Positions 35,729-43,966 of a DNA stretch of 64,000 nucleotides are shown here, one piece after another (the stretch's first letter is position 1; each line of letters opens with the position of its first letter). The DNA lies in NCBI RefSeq assembly GCF_004342005.1, contig NZ_SMBX01000001.1, positions 434,001-498,000 on the forward strand, written 5' to 3'. Under the pieces are notes generated by a model. The model was not told where the DNA came from, did not search any database, and saw only the letters and a program-made list of their open reading frames with translations. The position numbers and the translations under genes are program-made. The DNA is from Paracandidimonas soli (GTDB lineage Bacteria > Pseudomonadota > Gammaproteobacteria > Burkholderiales > Burkholderiaceae_B).

Positions 35729-37671
35729 TCGTCGGCACCGCTGGACACATCGACCACGGAAAGACAGCGCTCGTCAGGGCGCTGACGGGCGTCGATGGCG
35801 ACCGGCTGGCCGAGGAAAAGGCGCGCGGCATCACCATAGAACTGGGTTTCGCCTATGCTGACCTGGGCGGAGGCGGCATTACCGGCTTCGTCGACGTCCC
35901 GGGGCACGAGCGCCTCATTCATACCATGCTGGCGGGCGCCGGCGGGATCGACATGGCGCTGCTGGTGGTAGCCGCGGACGATGGCATCATGCCGCAGACC
36001 CGCGAACACCTGGCGATCCTGGATCTGCTCGGCATCCGGCGGGCGATCGTGGCCCTGACCAAGGCGGACCTGGCGGGTCCCGAGCGCAGGGCGGAAGTCG
36101 TCGAGGAAATCAGGGATGCCCTGGCAGGCACCAATCTGGGCGATGCGCCCGTCATGGCGGTCTCTTCCGTAACCGGCGAAGGGATCGATGACCTGAGGGC
36201 GGCGCTGGCGGCCTGCGAAGCCGAAGCAGCAGCCAGGGATGCCTCGGGCCTGTTTCGCTTTGCGGTGGACCGTAGTTTCGTCCTGCAAGGCGTCGGCACC
36301 GTCGTCACCGGTACCGTGCTTGCGGGGCGTGTCGGCCTGGATGACAGCGTGATGATCAGCCCGATGGGGCTGTCGGCGCGCGTGCGCGGCATCCATGCCC
36401 AGAACCGCAAGGCCGCCGAAGGCGTGGCGGGGCAGCGATGCGCCCTGAACCTGGCCGGCGATGGCGTGACGAAAGAGGCGATCCATCGCGGCGACCTGTT
36501 GCTGGCTCCGGCGCTGCATGCGCCGACGGCGCGGATCGACGCCGAGCTGACGCTGCTGGCCAGCGAGCCGAAGCCGCTCGGCATCTGGTTCCCGGCCCGC
36601 CTGTACAGCCACGCCTTCGAAACGGGCGTGCGCATCGTGCCGTTGCAAGGGCCCTTGAGCCCGGGCGGGCGCGGCCTGGTGCAGCTTGTGCTGGAGCATC
36701 CCGTCGCGGCCACTGTTGGAGATACCTTCATTCTGCGGGATACGTCCGCCAGCCGCACGATCGGCGGCGGCCGCTTCCTCGATCTGCGCCCGCCCGCCCG
36801 CAAGCGCAGCACTCCGGAGCGTCTGGCCTGGCTGGAGGCTTCGCGCATCGAGGGGCCGGAGGCCGCGCTGTCCGCGCTCGTTGCCGATCCAGCCGGAGGC
36901 ATGGATGGACGGGACGAGATGCCTGCGGCCGTCACGGTCGATCTGCCGGCGTTCCTGCGAGATCGCGGCCTGCCGTATCGCAGTCTGTCGCAAATGCCGG
37001 CCTGCATCGGCGTGGCGGCAATCGGAGACCTGGTACTGTCGTCTTCCGCATTGGACAGGCTGCGCGCGGACCTGCTGGCGCAGTTGCAGACCTTTCACGA
37101 AGAGAACCCGGACCTTTCCGGGATCGGCCGGGAGAAGCTGCGCCTGTCGCTGACACCCCGGCTTCCAAAGGACAGTTTCCTGCGTTTTCTCGGCGAAGAA
37201 GCGGGTGCGGGCCGGGTGGCGCTCGATGGCGCATTCGTGCGGCTGCCGGGCCACATGGTAAAGTTGTCCCCGGAAGACGAGGCGCTGTTTTCCCGGATTC
37301 ATCCGCAACTGCTGGGCGAGGGCCGTTTCCGGCCTCCGAGGGTGCGTGATTTCGCCAATGCGTTCGAAATCGACGAACGCGAAATCCGCCGCATGATGCG
37401 GCTGACCCAGAAGCTGGGCTGGACCGATCAGATCGCGCACGACCATTTCTTCGCACGCGAAGTCACGCGGGAAATGGTGGCGATCATTCTCGATGTGGCT
37501 GAGCAAAGCGAGGATGGCTGGTTCACGGCGCCTGCATTCCGCGATCGCGTGCAGAACGGCCGCAAGGTCGCTATCGAGATCCTGGACTTCTTCGACCGTC
37601 TCGGCCTGACCTTGCGCCGGGGCGATTTACGGCGTATAAACCCGCATCGCGTCGACCTTTTCGGCGATTGA
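35725..37671 (+). CDS. selB: Selenocysteine-specific elongation factor
   Basis: Special EF-Tu-like GTPase that carries Sec-tRNA(Sec) to UGA codons next to an SECIS. 648 residues. G1 [17 protein letters not shown], effector-region [15 protein letters not shown]3 DVPGHERLI, and ALTKADL as the G4 motif (TKAD for NKxD, as in SelB). EF-Tu-like domains II and III follow up to about residue 350. The C-terminal 250 residues form winged-helix repeats (ending [19 protein letters not shown]) that bind the SECIS loop. ATGA overlap with selA. The stop lies nine bases before the tRNA gene. Confidence 0.95.
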   Translation: MIVGTAGHIDHGKTALVRALTGVDGDRLAEEKARGITIELGFAYADLGGGGITGFVDVPGHERLIHTMLAGAGGIDMALLVVAADDGIMPQTREHLAILDLLGIRRAIVALTKADLAGPERRAEVVEEIRDALAGTNLGDAPVMAVSSVTGEGIDDLRAALAACEAEAAARDASGLFRFAVDRSFVLQGVGTVVTGTVLAGRVGLDDSVMISPMGLSARVRGIHAQNRKAAEGVAGQRCALNLAGDGVTKEAIHRGDLLLAPALHAPTARIDAELTLLASEPKPLGIWFPARLYSHAFETGVRIVPLQGPLSPGGRGLVQLVLEHPVAATVGDTFILRDTSASRTIGGGRFLDLRPPARKRSTPERLAWLEASRIEGPEAALSALVADPAGGMDGRDEMPAAVTVDLPAFLRDRGLPYRSLSQMPACIGVAAIGDLVLSSSALDRLRADLLAQLQTFHEENPDLSGIGREKLRLSLTPRLPKDSFLRFLGEEAGAGRVALDGAFVRLPGHMVKLSPEDEALFSRIHPQLLGEGRFRPPRVRDFANAFEIDEREIRRMMRLTQKLGWTDQIAHDHFFAREVTREMVAIILDVAEQSEDGWFTAPAFRDRVQNGRKVAIEILDFFDRLGLTLRRGDLRRINPHRVDLFGD

Positions 37672-37680
37672 AGCAACAAA

Positions 37681-37776
37681 GGAAGGACATCGTCCCCGGT
37701 GGGGCGGCCGGACTTCAAATCCGGTTGGGGCAGCGAGCCTGTCCCGGGTGGGTTCGACTCCCATGTCCTTCCGCCA
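37681..37776 (+). tRNA. selC: tRNA-Sec (anticodon UCA)
   Basis: A 96-base gene with all marks of selenocysteine tRNA. An extended acceptor stem (GGAAGGAC against GTCCTTCC) carries an encoded CCA end. Anticodon loop CTTCAAA is in a CCGGA/TCCGG stem, with UCA at 37715-37717. There is a long variable arm (CCTGTCCCGGG region) and the T loop GGTTCGACTCC. It closely parallels E. coli selC. It follows selB by nine bases and is probably transcribed with it. Confidence 0.96.
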
Positions 37777-37892
37777 AGTCAATGTGACTTTTGCAATTCT
37801 TGCTGGCTCTTTTTGCACTGAGTACGTCATTAAAGAGGCTGCCAAGGGAGTGCAGTGACTTTCCCCTGGGACGTGCGGAGTCATCGAAAAAT

Positions 37893-37921
37893 CAGGTGCT
37901 TGCGGGGGAAGGATTTATAAT
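37893..37921 (+). promoter_or_regulatory. Possible promoter of the antitoxin-Fic operon
   Basis: A perfect TATAAT at 37916-37921 in an AT-rich patch 60 bases before the antitoxin gene. The -35 position (CAGGTG at 37893-37898) is poor, so it would depend on an activator or on the flanking A/T bases. The rest of the selC-antitoxin gap shows no other feature. Confidence 0.4.
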
Positions 37922-37980
37922 ATAAGTCTTCCACACACAGCTTCGCCAGCGCCGCAGACAGGCCTGAATGAGAGGAAAGG

Positions 37981-38187
37981 ATGTCTACGATAAGCAGAAA
38001 AAACCAGCAACGCATCAGTAATGTCGTTGGGTCGTGGCGTCTTGAGGGCCTGACCGTTGAAACGCAGGTATTGGCTGATTCGCAGCGTATCGTGCGAGGC
38101 GAAATGACGATCGATGCTGCTGTCCAGAACGCACTCGCAAGGATAAAACTACGCAGCGGGAAGTCTTCATACGATGAAGTACAGTGA
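37981..38187 (+). CDS. VbhA-like antitoxin of a Fic toxin
   Basis: A 68-residue helical protein. The segment S18-WRL-E22-G23 fits the class I Fic-inhibitor motif (S/T-xxx-E-G/N), whose Glu blocks ATP gamma-phosphate binding in the partner Fic protein. LADSQRIVRGEMTIDAAVQNALARIK follows, as in VbhA-type antitoxins (an xxRGExxxDEA-like stretch). It overlaps the Fic gene by 14 bases, antitoxin first, the usual order. Lower GC than the upstream sel genes suggests separate origin. Confidence 0.85.
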   Translation: MSTISRKNQQRISNVVGSWRLEGLTVETQVLADSQRIVRGEMTIDAAVQNALARIKLRSGKSSYDEVQ

Positions 38188-38770
38188 TGCTGACGCCTAC
38201 ATAGACCCGGAAACAGGGGTTTTAAAGAACAAGCTTGGATTGACGACTGATACCAGTCTTGAAGAGGCTGAGGCATCTGTGGCATTCCTGCGGGCGCTTG
38301 AGCTTGAGCAACATCCCATCAAAGGCAATTTTGACCTGACGCACTTGCAAGCGATCCACAAAAAGCTCTTTGGCGACATCTATGAGTGGGCCGGGCAAAT
38401 TCGCACGGTTGACATATCCAAAGGCAATACCAGGTTCGCCAACATTACCTATATCCAGTCCGAGGCCAAACGACTCACCGATCAGCTTCGGAATGAACAA
38501 TACCTGGAAGGCTTGTCCACCGAGCAATTCAGTCAACGCGCCGCCCACTATCTGGGAGAGCTCAACGTCCTTCACCCGTTCAGAGATGGAAATGGACGCA
38601 CGCTGCGCGTTTTCATGGGACAACTGGCACAAAATGCCGGATACGAGATTCGATGGGAGAATATCGAACGCGACGACATGATCAAAGCCTCGATCGAAGC
38701 CTATGAGTCAAGCCCTGTATTTATGACAAAGCTAATCAAGGACAACCTTGTTGATCTTGACCGGGAATAA
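38174..38770 (+). CDS. Fic-domain toxin (AMP-transferase)
   Basis: A 198-residue Fic/DOC-fold protein predicted to AMPylate target proteins; VbhT-like relatives modify DNA gyrase and topoisomerase IV. The full active-site motif HPFRDGNGRTLR lies at residues 134-145, with all catalytic residues present. The flap region and LQAIHKKLFGDIYEWAGQIRTVDISKGNTRF upstream are standard. No C-terminal BID secretion domain, so a resident toxin-antitoxin module and not an effector is likely. It sits just downstream of selC, a known type of insertion hotspot. Confidence 0.92.
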   Translation: MKYSDADAYIDPETGVLKNKLGLTTDTSLEEAEASVAFLRALELEQHPIKGNFDLTHLQAIHKKLFGDIYEWAGQIRTVDISKGNTRFANITYIQSEAKRLTDQLRNEQYLEGLSTEQFSQRAAHYLGELNVLHPFRDGNGRTLRVFMGQLAQNAGYEIRWENIERDDMIKASIEAYESSPVFMTKLIKDNLVDLDRE

Positions 38771-38897
38771 GACTCCTGGGGACATGTGCTGTCTAAGTTC
38801 CGTCAGTCTTGGCCTAGCCTCGAATCAGAGGGAACCCGGCGAGTGAAAAAAGCCCTTTCTTTGCTAATGTAGTGGGGAAAGCTACTACCCTACATTT

Positions 38898-39653
38898 CTA
38901 TGGATGCCAGGTGGAAACTGTTCTGGGCGTATTGGCCGTTGCCGCGCCCGCCAGGGCATACGACAGTTGGTTGGCGGCCTGCACGACGATTTTCGCGTAG
39001 CCTTCAAGCCGTTTCTTGGGCAGCCGCTCGGCAGGCCCCGAAATACATACCGATCCCAGCAGCTTCCAGTTCAGGCTGAATACGGGGGCGGATATGGTTG
39101 CGACCCCTTTTTCCCTTTCGCCGATCGATAGGTGATAGCCGCGCTGGCGGATGGTTTCGTACAGTTTTCCTGGCTTGCCGGAAAAGGCCAGAATCACGCG
39201 TCCCGGCGAGCCCTTGTCCAGTGGCAGCAGGGCTCCCATGCGTGGATGATGGCGAATGGGCTGAGGCCCTTCCACACGCATGATGCACATGCGCATTTCT
39301 CCTTCGCGCACATAGAAAGCGGTGCTTTCCCCCGTCTTTTGAGACAGATCGAGCAGCATGGGTTCGACCACGTTGTGGACATCGAATCCGGCTTGGTAGC
39401 GTGCGCCAAGCCAGCCTGCGGACGGGCCGAGGCGCCAGCCGCCTTCTTCTTTCGGGACCAGATAGCCGGACAGGGCAAGCGTCCTGGCCAGCCTTAGCGT
39501 GGTCGACTTGTTGAGGCCGGCGCGGCGGCTGAGTTCGGCCAGCGAAAGCCAGGTCTCTCCCATATCGAAAGCTTCCAGGATTCTAAGGGCGCGCGTAACT
39601 GCAATGACGCCGCCAGGCGAGTCCATCGTTCGTGTTTGGCTGTCCTTATTCAT
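38898..39653 (-). CDS. IclR-family transcriptional regulator
   Basis: A 251-residue regulator. N-terminal winged helix-turn-helix (about residues 14-75, RALRILEAFDMGETWLSLAELSRRAGLNKSTTLRLARTLALSGYL) is followed by the IclR effector domain (FDVHNVVEPMLLDLSQKTGESTAFYV; GSPGRVILAFSG; ISAPVFSLNWKLLGSVCISGP). It is divergent from the Bug receptor/RraA/dehydrogenase cluster across a 157-base gap and most likely controls it. IclR members usually respond to aromatic or carboxylic acid intermediates. Confidence 0.9.
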   Translation of the reverse strand: MNKDSQTRTMDSPGGVIAVTRALRILEAFDMGETWLSLAELSRRAGLNKSTTLRLARTLALSGYLVPKEEGGWRLGPSAGWLGARYQAGFDVHNVVEPMLLDLSQKTGESTAFYVREGEMRMCIMRVEGPQPIRHHPRMGALLPLDKGSPGRVILAFSGKPGKLYETIRQRGYHLSIGEREKGVATISAPVFSLNWKLLGSVCISGPAERLPKKRLEGYAKIVVQAANQLSYALAGAATANTPRTVSTWHP

Positions 39654-39810
39654 TATATTTCACTTGGTGGTATGCATTTTGTCTAGAGAAACAGCATTGT
39701 AGATGATGAAACGCTAATTCAAAATGTAGCCCAGCTCATATGCATCTTTGAGCCATATATCCGGAAGGTTTCGGTTTTTGTTCTTCGTATAAAACAAAAG
39801 GAGACAAGTC

Positions 39811-40794
39811 ATGTATTGCATGCACCGTATTACTGGCGCGCTGCTGGCCACGGCAACGCTTTTCATTGCGGGAATCCAGCCTGCCGCAGCCCAGTCCTAT
39901 CCCGACAGGCCTATTCGGCTGATCGTGCCGTTTCCTCCCGGTGGCGGCACCGATTCCATTGCGCGAGAAGCGGCGAACAAGGTTGCCAGCACCAATGGCT
40001 GGAACATCGTGACGGAAAACCGCCCCGGCGCAGGCGGAAACCTTGGCATCGATGCCGTCGCAAAGGCGCCGGCGGATGGCTATACCATCGGTTTGGGACA
40101 GACCAGCAACCTGGCGATCAATCCGACGCTGTATTCGTCGCTGCCATACGATCCGGAAACGGATCTGGTTCCCATCGGGCAAGTCGCGTCCGCGCCTTTG
40201 GTATTGGTCGTTTCGACGGAATCTCCTTACAAGACGATTGAAGAAATTCTGGCGTTCGCGCGCAAGAATCCAACGGAACTCGATTACGCCACATCCGGCA
40301 ATGGGACGGTTGCGCATCTGACTGTGGAGCAACTGCAGAAGCTTGCAGGCATCCAGTTCACGCACATTCCCTACAAAGGCGCGGCGCAGGGCGCGAACGA
40401 TCTGATCGGCGGGCAGGTGGATATGTACATGTCTTCCGTGCCGACACTGATTGGCCATATTCGCAATGGGAAAATGCGCGCGATTGCGGTGACATCCCTG
40501 AACCGTACCGATGATTTGCCCGATGTTCCGACACTGGCTGAATCTGGTTTCCCTGGTTTCGAAGCCGTCACCTGGTTTGGCCTGGTCGGCCCCAAGGGCA
40601 TGCCGCAAGAGGCGGTTCAAAAACTGAATGCGGCTTTCAATGCAGCCCTGCAGGCGGAGGACGTACGCGTCAAATATGCGACCCAGGGTGCGGAAGCCAG
40701 CCCTGGTACAGCGGAAGCCTTTGGCGAGTTGATCCGTGCGGAAAAGGCGCGCTGGGGGCAGATCGTCACGGACGCAGGAGCCCGCGTCGATTGA
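39811..40794 (+). CDS. Bug-family periplasmic receptor (tripartite tricarboxylate transporter type), copy 1
   Basis: A 327-residue secreted binding protein of the Bug/TctC family, which captures carboxylates or related acids. The signal peptide ends near AAAQS (about residue 27). The mature part starts YPDRPIRLIVPFPPGGGTDSIAR, the family's first ligand loop; later motifs are GAGGNLGIDAVAKAPADGYT, HIPYKGAAQGANDLIGGQVDMY, and LPDVPTLAESGFPGFEAVTWFGL. AAGGAG lies seven bases before the ATG. No TctA/TctB membrane genes are nearby, typical of orphan Bug proteins in Alcaligenaceae, which borrow a permease or act in sensing. Confidence 0.93.
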   Translation: MYCMHRITGALLATATLFIAGIQPAAAQSYPDRPIRLIVPFPPGGGTDSIAREAANKVASTNGWNIVTENRPGAGGNLGIDAVAKAPADGYTIGLGQTSNLAINPTLYSSLPYDPETDLVPIGQVASAPLVLVVSTESPYKTIEEILAFARKNPTELDYATSGNGTVAHLTVEQLQKLAGIQFTHIPYKGAAQGANDLIGGQVDMYMSSVPTLIGHIRNGKMRAIAVTSLNRTDDLPDVPTLAESGFPGFEAVTWFGLVGPKGMPQEAVQKLNAAFNAALQAEDVRVKYATQGAEASPGTAEAFGELIRAEKARWGQIVTDAGARVD

Positions 40795-40801
40795 TGCACC
40801 G

Positions 40802-41146
40802 ATGCCCGCCCGGATGAAAGCCATGCCCATGCCGAATGTCCCTCTGGCCTATACGGTCGGCAGCGCGGCGCCGACCGTTGGTATCCCGGCGGATGCGTGC
40901 GATTGCCACTTGCATGTATACGACGGCCGCTTCGATGGCTTGACGTTGCTGGGTACGTCGATCGGTCCTCAGGCAATCGCGCCTCACCTCGTGAAATTGC
41001 CGTATGACGCGGTAGAGGCATTTGCTCCTGTCTCGGCCGCGTTGCCGCATGTCCAGTCCGGCCGCCTGCGTGTATTGGCAACGACCTCATCCGCCCGCCT
41101 GCCGGCATTGCCAACCGAGCCGCAGGCGCCCGACATTATTTGGTAA
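40802..41146 (+). pseudogene. Mosaic remnant: amidohydrolase N-terminus joined to Bug receptor pieces
   Basis: A frame of about 115 codons that is not one protein family. From 40829 to about 40933 it reads MPNVPLAYTVG..ACDCHLHVYDGRF, the start of an amidohydrolase (the metal-binding CHLH segment). From 40934 to about 41035, LTLLGTS..AIAPHLVKLPYDAVEAFAPVS matches a middle Bug segment. It then jumps in frame to ALPHVQSGRLRVLATTSSARLPALP, a segment some 100 residues further along the Bug fold. The parts read as leftovers of a deleted amidohydrolase gene and a deleted Bug gene. It may still be translated, but no function is expected. Confidence 0.72.
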
Positions 41147-41173
41147 TTTTATTTTCAAAAAAGGATTTCCATT

Positions 41174-41857
41174 ATGAACATGCCTGAAATCATCAAAGAG
41201 TTTCCTCGGGTTCCTGCGGATATCGTCAGGCAGGCAAGTGAGTTCCAGCCTGCCATCCTGGCGGATGTCGCCGGCAGGCGCGGCGCTTTGCATGGACGCA
41301 TTCGCGCCTTGCATCCGAGCATGCGGCTGTCGGGAACGGCCTTTACCGTAGAAGTCAGGCCTGGCGATAACCTCATGATCCATGCCGCCATCGCATTGGC
41401 CAAGCCGGGCGATGTGCTGGTCATCGATGGCAAGGCGGATCTCAGCTCGGCATTGATGGGCACGATCATGATGACGGCGTGCCGCAAGCTGGGCCTGGCC
41501 GGCATCGTCATGGACGGTGCCGCGCGCGACAGTCTTGAAATCATTGAAATGGGCTATCCGGTATTTGCGGCGGGCACGAATCCGAATGGTCCCACCAAGA
41601 ACATCGGCGGCCGTATTGGTCATCCGGTCAGTGTTGGAGGTGTGACTGTTTACCCCGGTGACTTCATTACCGGGGATAACGATGGCGTCGTCGTGGTCGA
41701 GCGCGGCAAGATCGAATCCCTGCTTCCCCTGGCGGCCAAAAAGGTCAAGGACGAGGCTGCGCGTATCGCTGCTATCGAAGGCGGCGATACGACAGCAAAA
41801 TGGCTGGACGGCGCGTTGCGCAAAGCTGGCGTTCTGAAGGAAGGAGAAACACTGTGA
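41174..41857 (+). CDS. RraA-family protein, probable 4-hydroxy-4-methyl-2-oxoglutarate/oxaloacetate-type aldolase
   Basis: A 227-residue cytoplasmic protein of the RraA fold, which includes class II 4-hydroxy-4-methyl-2-oxoglutarate/4-carboxy-4-hydroxy-2-oxoadipate aldolases and oxaloacetate decarboxylases. Key sites are ILADVAGRRGAL, VRPGDNLMIHAAI, ALMGTIMMTACRKLG and GIVMDGAARD, with Arg118-Asp119 as the catalytic pyruvate- and metal-binding pair. The C-terminus (GDFITGDNDGVVVV) is typical. It overlaps the next dehydrogenase gene by four bases (GTGA). With the Bug receptors it suggests breakdown of a branched or hydroxy-dicarboxylate. E. coli RraA's RNase E-inhibitor role is less likely here. 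Confidence 0.88.
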   Translation: MNMPEIIKEFPRVPADIVRQASEFQPAILADVAGRRGALHGRIRALHPSMRLSGTAFTVEVRPGDNLMIHAAIALAKPGDVLVIDGKADLSSALMGTIMMTACRKLGLAGIVMDGAARDSLEIIEMGYPVFAAGTNPNGPTKNIGGRIGHPVSVGGVTVYPGDFITGDNDGVVVVERGKIESLLPLAAKKVKDEAARIAAIEGGDTTAKWLDGALRKAGVLKEGETL

Positions 41858-42786
41858 GCGTAGAAGGGAAACCTGCCTTTCTCGTCACGGCTGCCGACCT
41901 GGCTCCGGAAGCGCTTGCGCTTCTGGGCGATTACGAAATCGTCTATGCGGGCCGGACCCCGTCCGAGCAGGATATCGTCGATTTGTGCGCCAGGCATAAT
42001 CCGGTCGCCATCATTGTCCGCTACAGCAAAGTCGGCGCGGCCGCCATGGACGCCGCGCCCGCCTTGCGAGTGATCTCCAAGCATGGCAGCGGAACGGATA
42101 CGATCGACAAGGCCGCGGCCAAGAATCGAGACATCGAAGTCGTCGCCGCGGTCGGCGCCAATGCGCAGGCAGTCGCCGAACAGGCGCTGACGCTGATCCT
42201 GGCCTGCGCGAAGTCCGTGACCGAGCTTAACGAGAGAATGCATTCGGGTCATTGGGACAAGGCGACGCACAAGAGCCTGGAGCTTGGCGGAAAGACGCTT
42301 GGCCTGGTCGGCCTTGGCGCTATCGGCCGGAAAACCGCGCTGATGGCTTCGGCCATCGGAATGCGGGTCATCGGCTTTGATCCTTATGCGAGCGACCTGC
42401 CCGGGCACATCCAGCCTGTCGATCTCGACACGCTCTGGCGCGAGTCGGACGTGATTTCACTGCACTGCCCGCTGACGGCAGACAACGCAAAAATCATCAA
42501 CGAAAAAACACTGGCGGCTTGCCGGCCGGGAGTGATCGTAGTGAACACGGCGCGCGGCGGATTGATCGATGAGGTTGCGTTGCTGAAGGCGGTGAGCTCC
42601 GGCCATGTGCGTTCCGCCGGACTGGACTCCTTTTCACAGGAGCCGATGGCGCAAGGACATCCCTTCCAGGGGCGGAAGGGTTTCATTCTCAGTCCGCATG
42701 TAGGGGGAGTCACCAGCGCTGCGTACGTCAGCATGGGAGTGGCCGCGGCGCGCAATGCATTGAATGTACTGGCAAGGCATTCCTGA
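41854..42786 (+). CDS. D-2-hydroxyacid dehydrogenase (NAD-dependent, phosphoglycerate dehydrogenase-like)
   Basis: About 310 residues. NAD-binding GLVGLGAIGRK (about residues 145-155), then the D-2-hydroxyacid dehydrogenase triad: Arg in NTARGGLIDE, Glu in DSFSQEP and His in LSPHVGG near residue 280. It reduces a 2-oxo acid or oxidises a D-2-hydroxy acid; the substrate is unknown. The start is GTG inside the RraA-type stop, with AAGGAG nine bases upstream. The longer frame from 41800 overlaps the aldolase gene deeply and adds unconserved sequence. Coupled to the aldolase-type gene, so it may process its 2-oxo acid product. Confidence 0.9.
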   Translation: MSVEGKPAFLVTAADLAPEALALLGDYEIVYAGRTPSEQDIVDLCARHNPVAIIVRYSKVGAAAMDAAPALRVISKHGSGTDTIDKAAAKNRDIEVVAAVGANAQAVAEQALTLILACAKSVTELNERMHSGHWDKATHKSLELGGKTLGLVGLGAIGRKTALMASAIGMRVIGFDPYASDLPGHIQPVDLDTLWRESDVISLHCPLTADNAKIINEKTLAACRPGVIVVNTARGGLIDEVALLKAVSSGHVRSAGLDSFSQEPMAQGHPFQGRKGFILSPHVGGVTSAAYVSMGVAAARNALNVLARHS

Positions 42787-42878
42787 TTTTGCATGAAGCT
42801 GGCTTGCAGGCCGCACACGCAGCTACGCCACAGCGTTGCCGGTTTCATATCTCGAAAAAAATTGGATGAGGAGAGTTG

Positions 42879-43868
42879 ATGATGGATGGGTTTTTTAACG
42901 TTTCACGTTTGCCCGGCTTGCGCCGCATGCTGGCCTGCGGCGTGCTGGCTGTTTGCAGCAGCGGCGCTTCTGCCGCATGGCCCGACAAGCCTATCAAGCT
43001 GGTTGTTCCGTATCCCGCAGGCGGAAATGCCGACGTCACGGCGCGTCTGCTTGCAACGCATATGGGGAATATTCTTGATCAAACGATCGTTGTGGACAAT
43101 CGGCCCGGCGGCTCGGGAAGCATCGGCGCCGCTGCCGTAGCCAAGGCGCCGGCGGATGGCTATACCCTGCTGCTCGACGCGACATCGTTTGCGGTCAATC
43201 CAAGCCTGTTGCCCGGCCTGTCTTATGACGCAGCGCGCGACTTCACGCCCGTATCGCTGATTACCCGCGTTCCATTGCTGGTCGTGGCGCCGGCGCAGTC
43301 GGAGTTCAAGTCGCTGCAGGATGTCGTGAAAATTGCCGCCGCCAAGCCGGGCGCGATCAATTACGCCTCGGCAGGGAACGGCAGCGCCCAGCATCTGGCT
43401 GGAGAATTGTTTTCCATGGGAACCAAGATCTCCATGACGCATATTCCCTATCGCGGAGGCGCTCCGGCCTTGACGGACCTGGCAGGCGGGCAGATCGATC
43501 TCATGTTCAGCGCGACTTCTGCAAGCGGGCCGCTGGTCAAGGCGGGCAAGCTGCGTGCGCTGGCCATTACCGCGGCAGAGCCTGTCGCAGATTGGGACCT
43601 GCCGACGGTTTCGGCGTCTGTCCTGCCTGATTTCCAGGTCTACGAATGGAACGGTCTGTTCGTCCCGTCCGGCACGCCGGCGGATATTGTCGCCAAGCTG
43701 GGGCAGGCGGTCCAAAAGGCGCTGGCAGCGCCAGAAGTCATTCAACGATTCTCTGAGCTGGGAGTACAGGCGGTCGGTTCCAGCGCTGAAGAATTTTCCG
43801 CTTTTGTCAGCACGGAAACGGCGCGTTGGGCCGAAGTCATCCGTTCGGCAAATATCAGCACGCAGTAA
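42879..43868 (+). CDS. Bug-family periplasmic receptor, copy 2
   Basis: About 329 residues. The signal peptide (LRRMLACGVLAVCSSGASAA) is cleaved before WPDKPIKLVVPYPAGGNADVTARL. Then GGSGSIGAAAVAKAPADGYTLL, GNGSAQHLAGELFSMGTKISMTHIPYRGGAPALTDLAGGQIDLMF, and a typical C-terminal lobe. GAGGAG lies about five bases before ATG 42879; ATG 42882 is equally possible. It follows the dehydrogenase gene by 92 bases. In the ligand loop its N-A-D replaces the T-D of copy 1, so the ligands may differ. Confidence 0.93.
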   Translation: MMDGFFNVSRLPGLRRMLACGVLAVCSSGASAAWPDKPIKLVVPYPAGGNADVTARLLATHMGNILDQTIVVDNRPGGSGSIGAAAVAKAPADGYTLLLDATSFAVNPSLLPGLSYDAARDFTPVSLITRVPLLVVAPAQSEFKSLQDVVKIAAAKPGAINYASAGNGSAQHLAGELFSMGTKISMTHIPYRGGAPALTDLAGGQIDLMFSATSASGPLVKAGKLRALAITAAEPVADWDLPTVSASVLPDFQVYEWNGLFVPSGTPADIVAKLGQAVQKALAAPEVIQRFSELGVQAVGSSAEEFSAFVSTETARWAEVIRSANISTQ

Positions 43869-43966
43869 AGACTATTGCCATCCTCATGGTGAATATTCAG
43901 ATATCACGCAGGTGGATGAGGATGGCGGGTTTTCCTATCCGACTATAAAAATCAGGAGATACGTTA

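Noticed and set aside
35476-37506. 676-residue minus-strand frame opposite selA/selB
   Set aside because: Shadow of selB and the end of selA; both have complete motif sets on the plus strand.
37627-37884. 85-residue minus-strand frame over the tRNA
   Set aside because: Antisense of selB's end and the tRNA-Sec gene; the GVEPTRDRLAAPTGFEVRP-like text is the usual false frame made by tRNA antisense.
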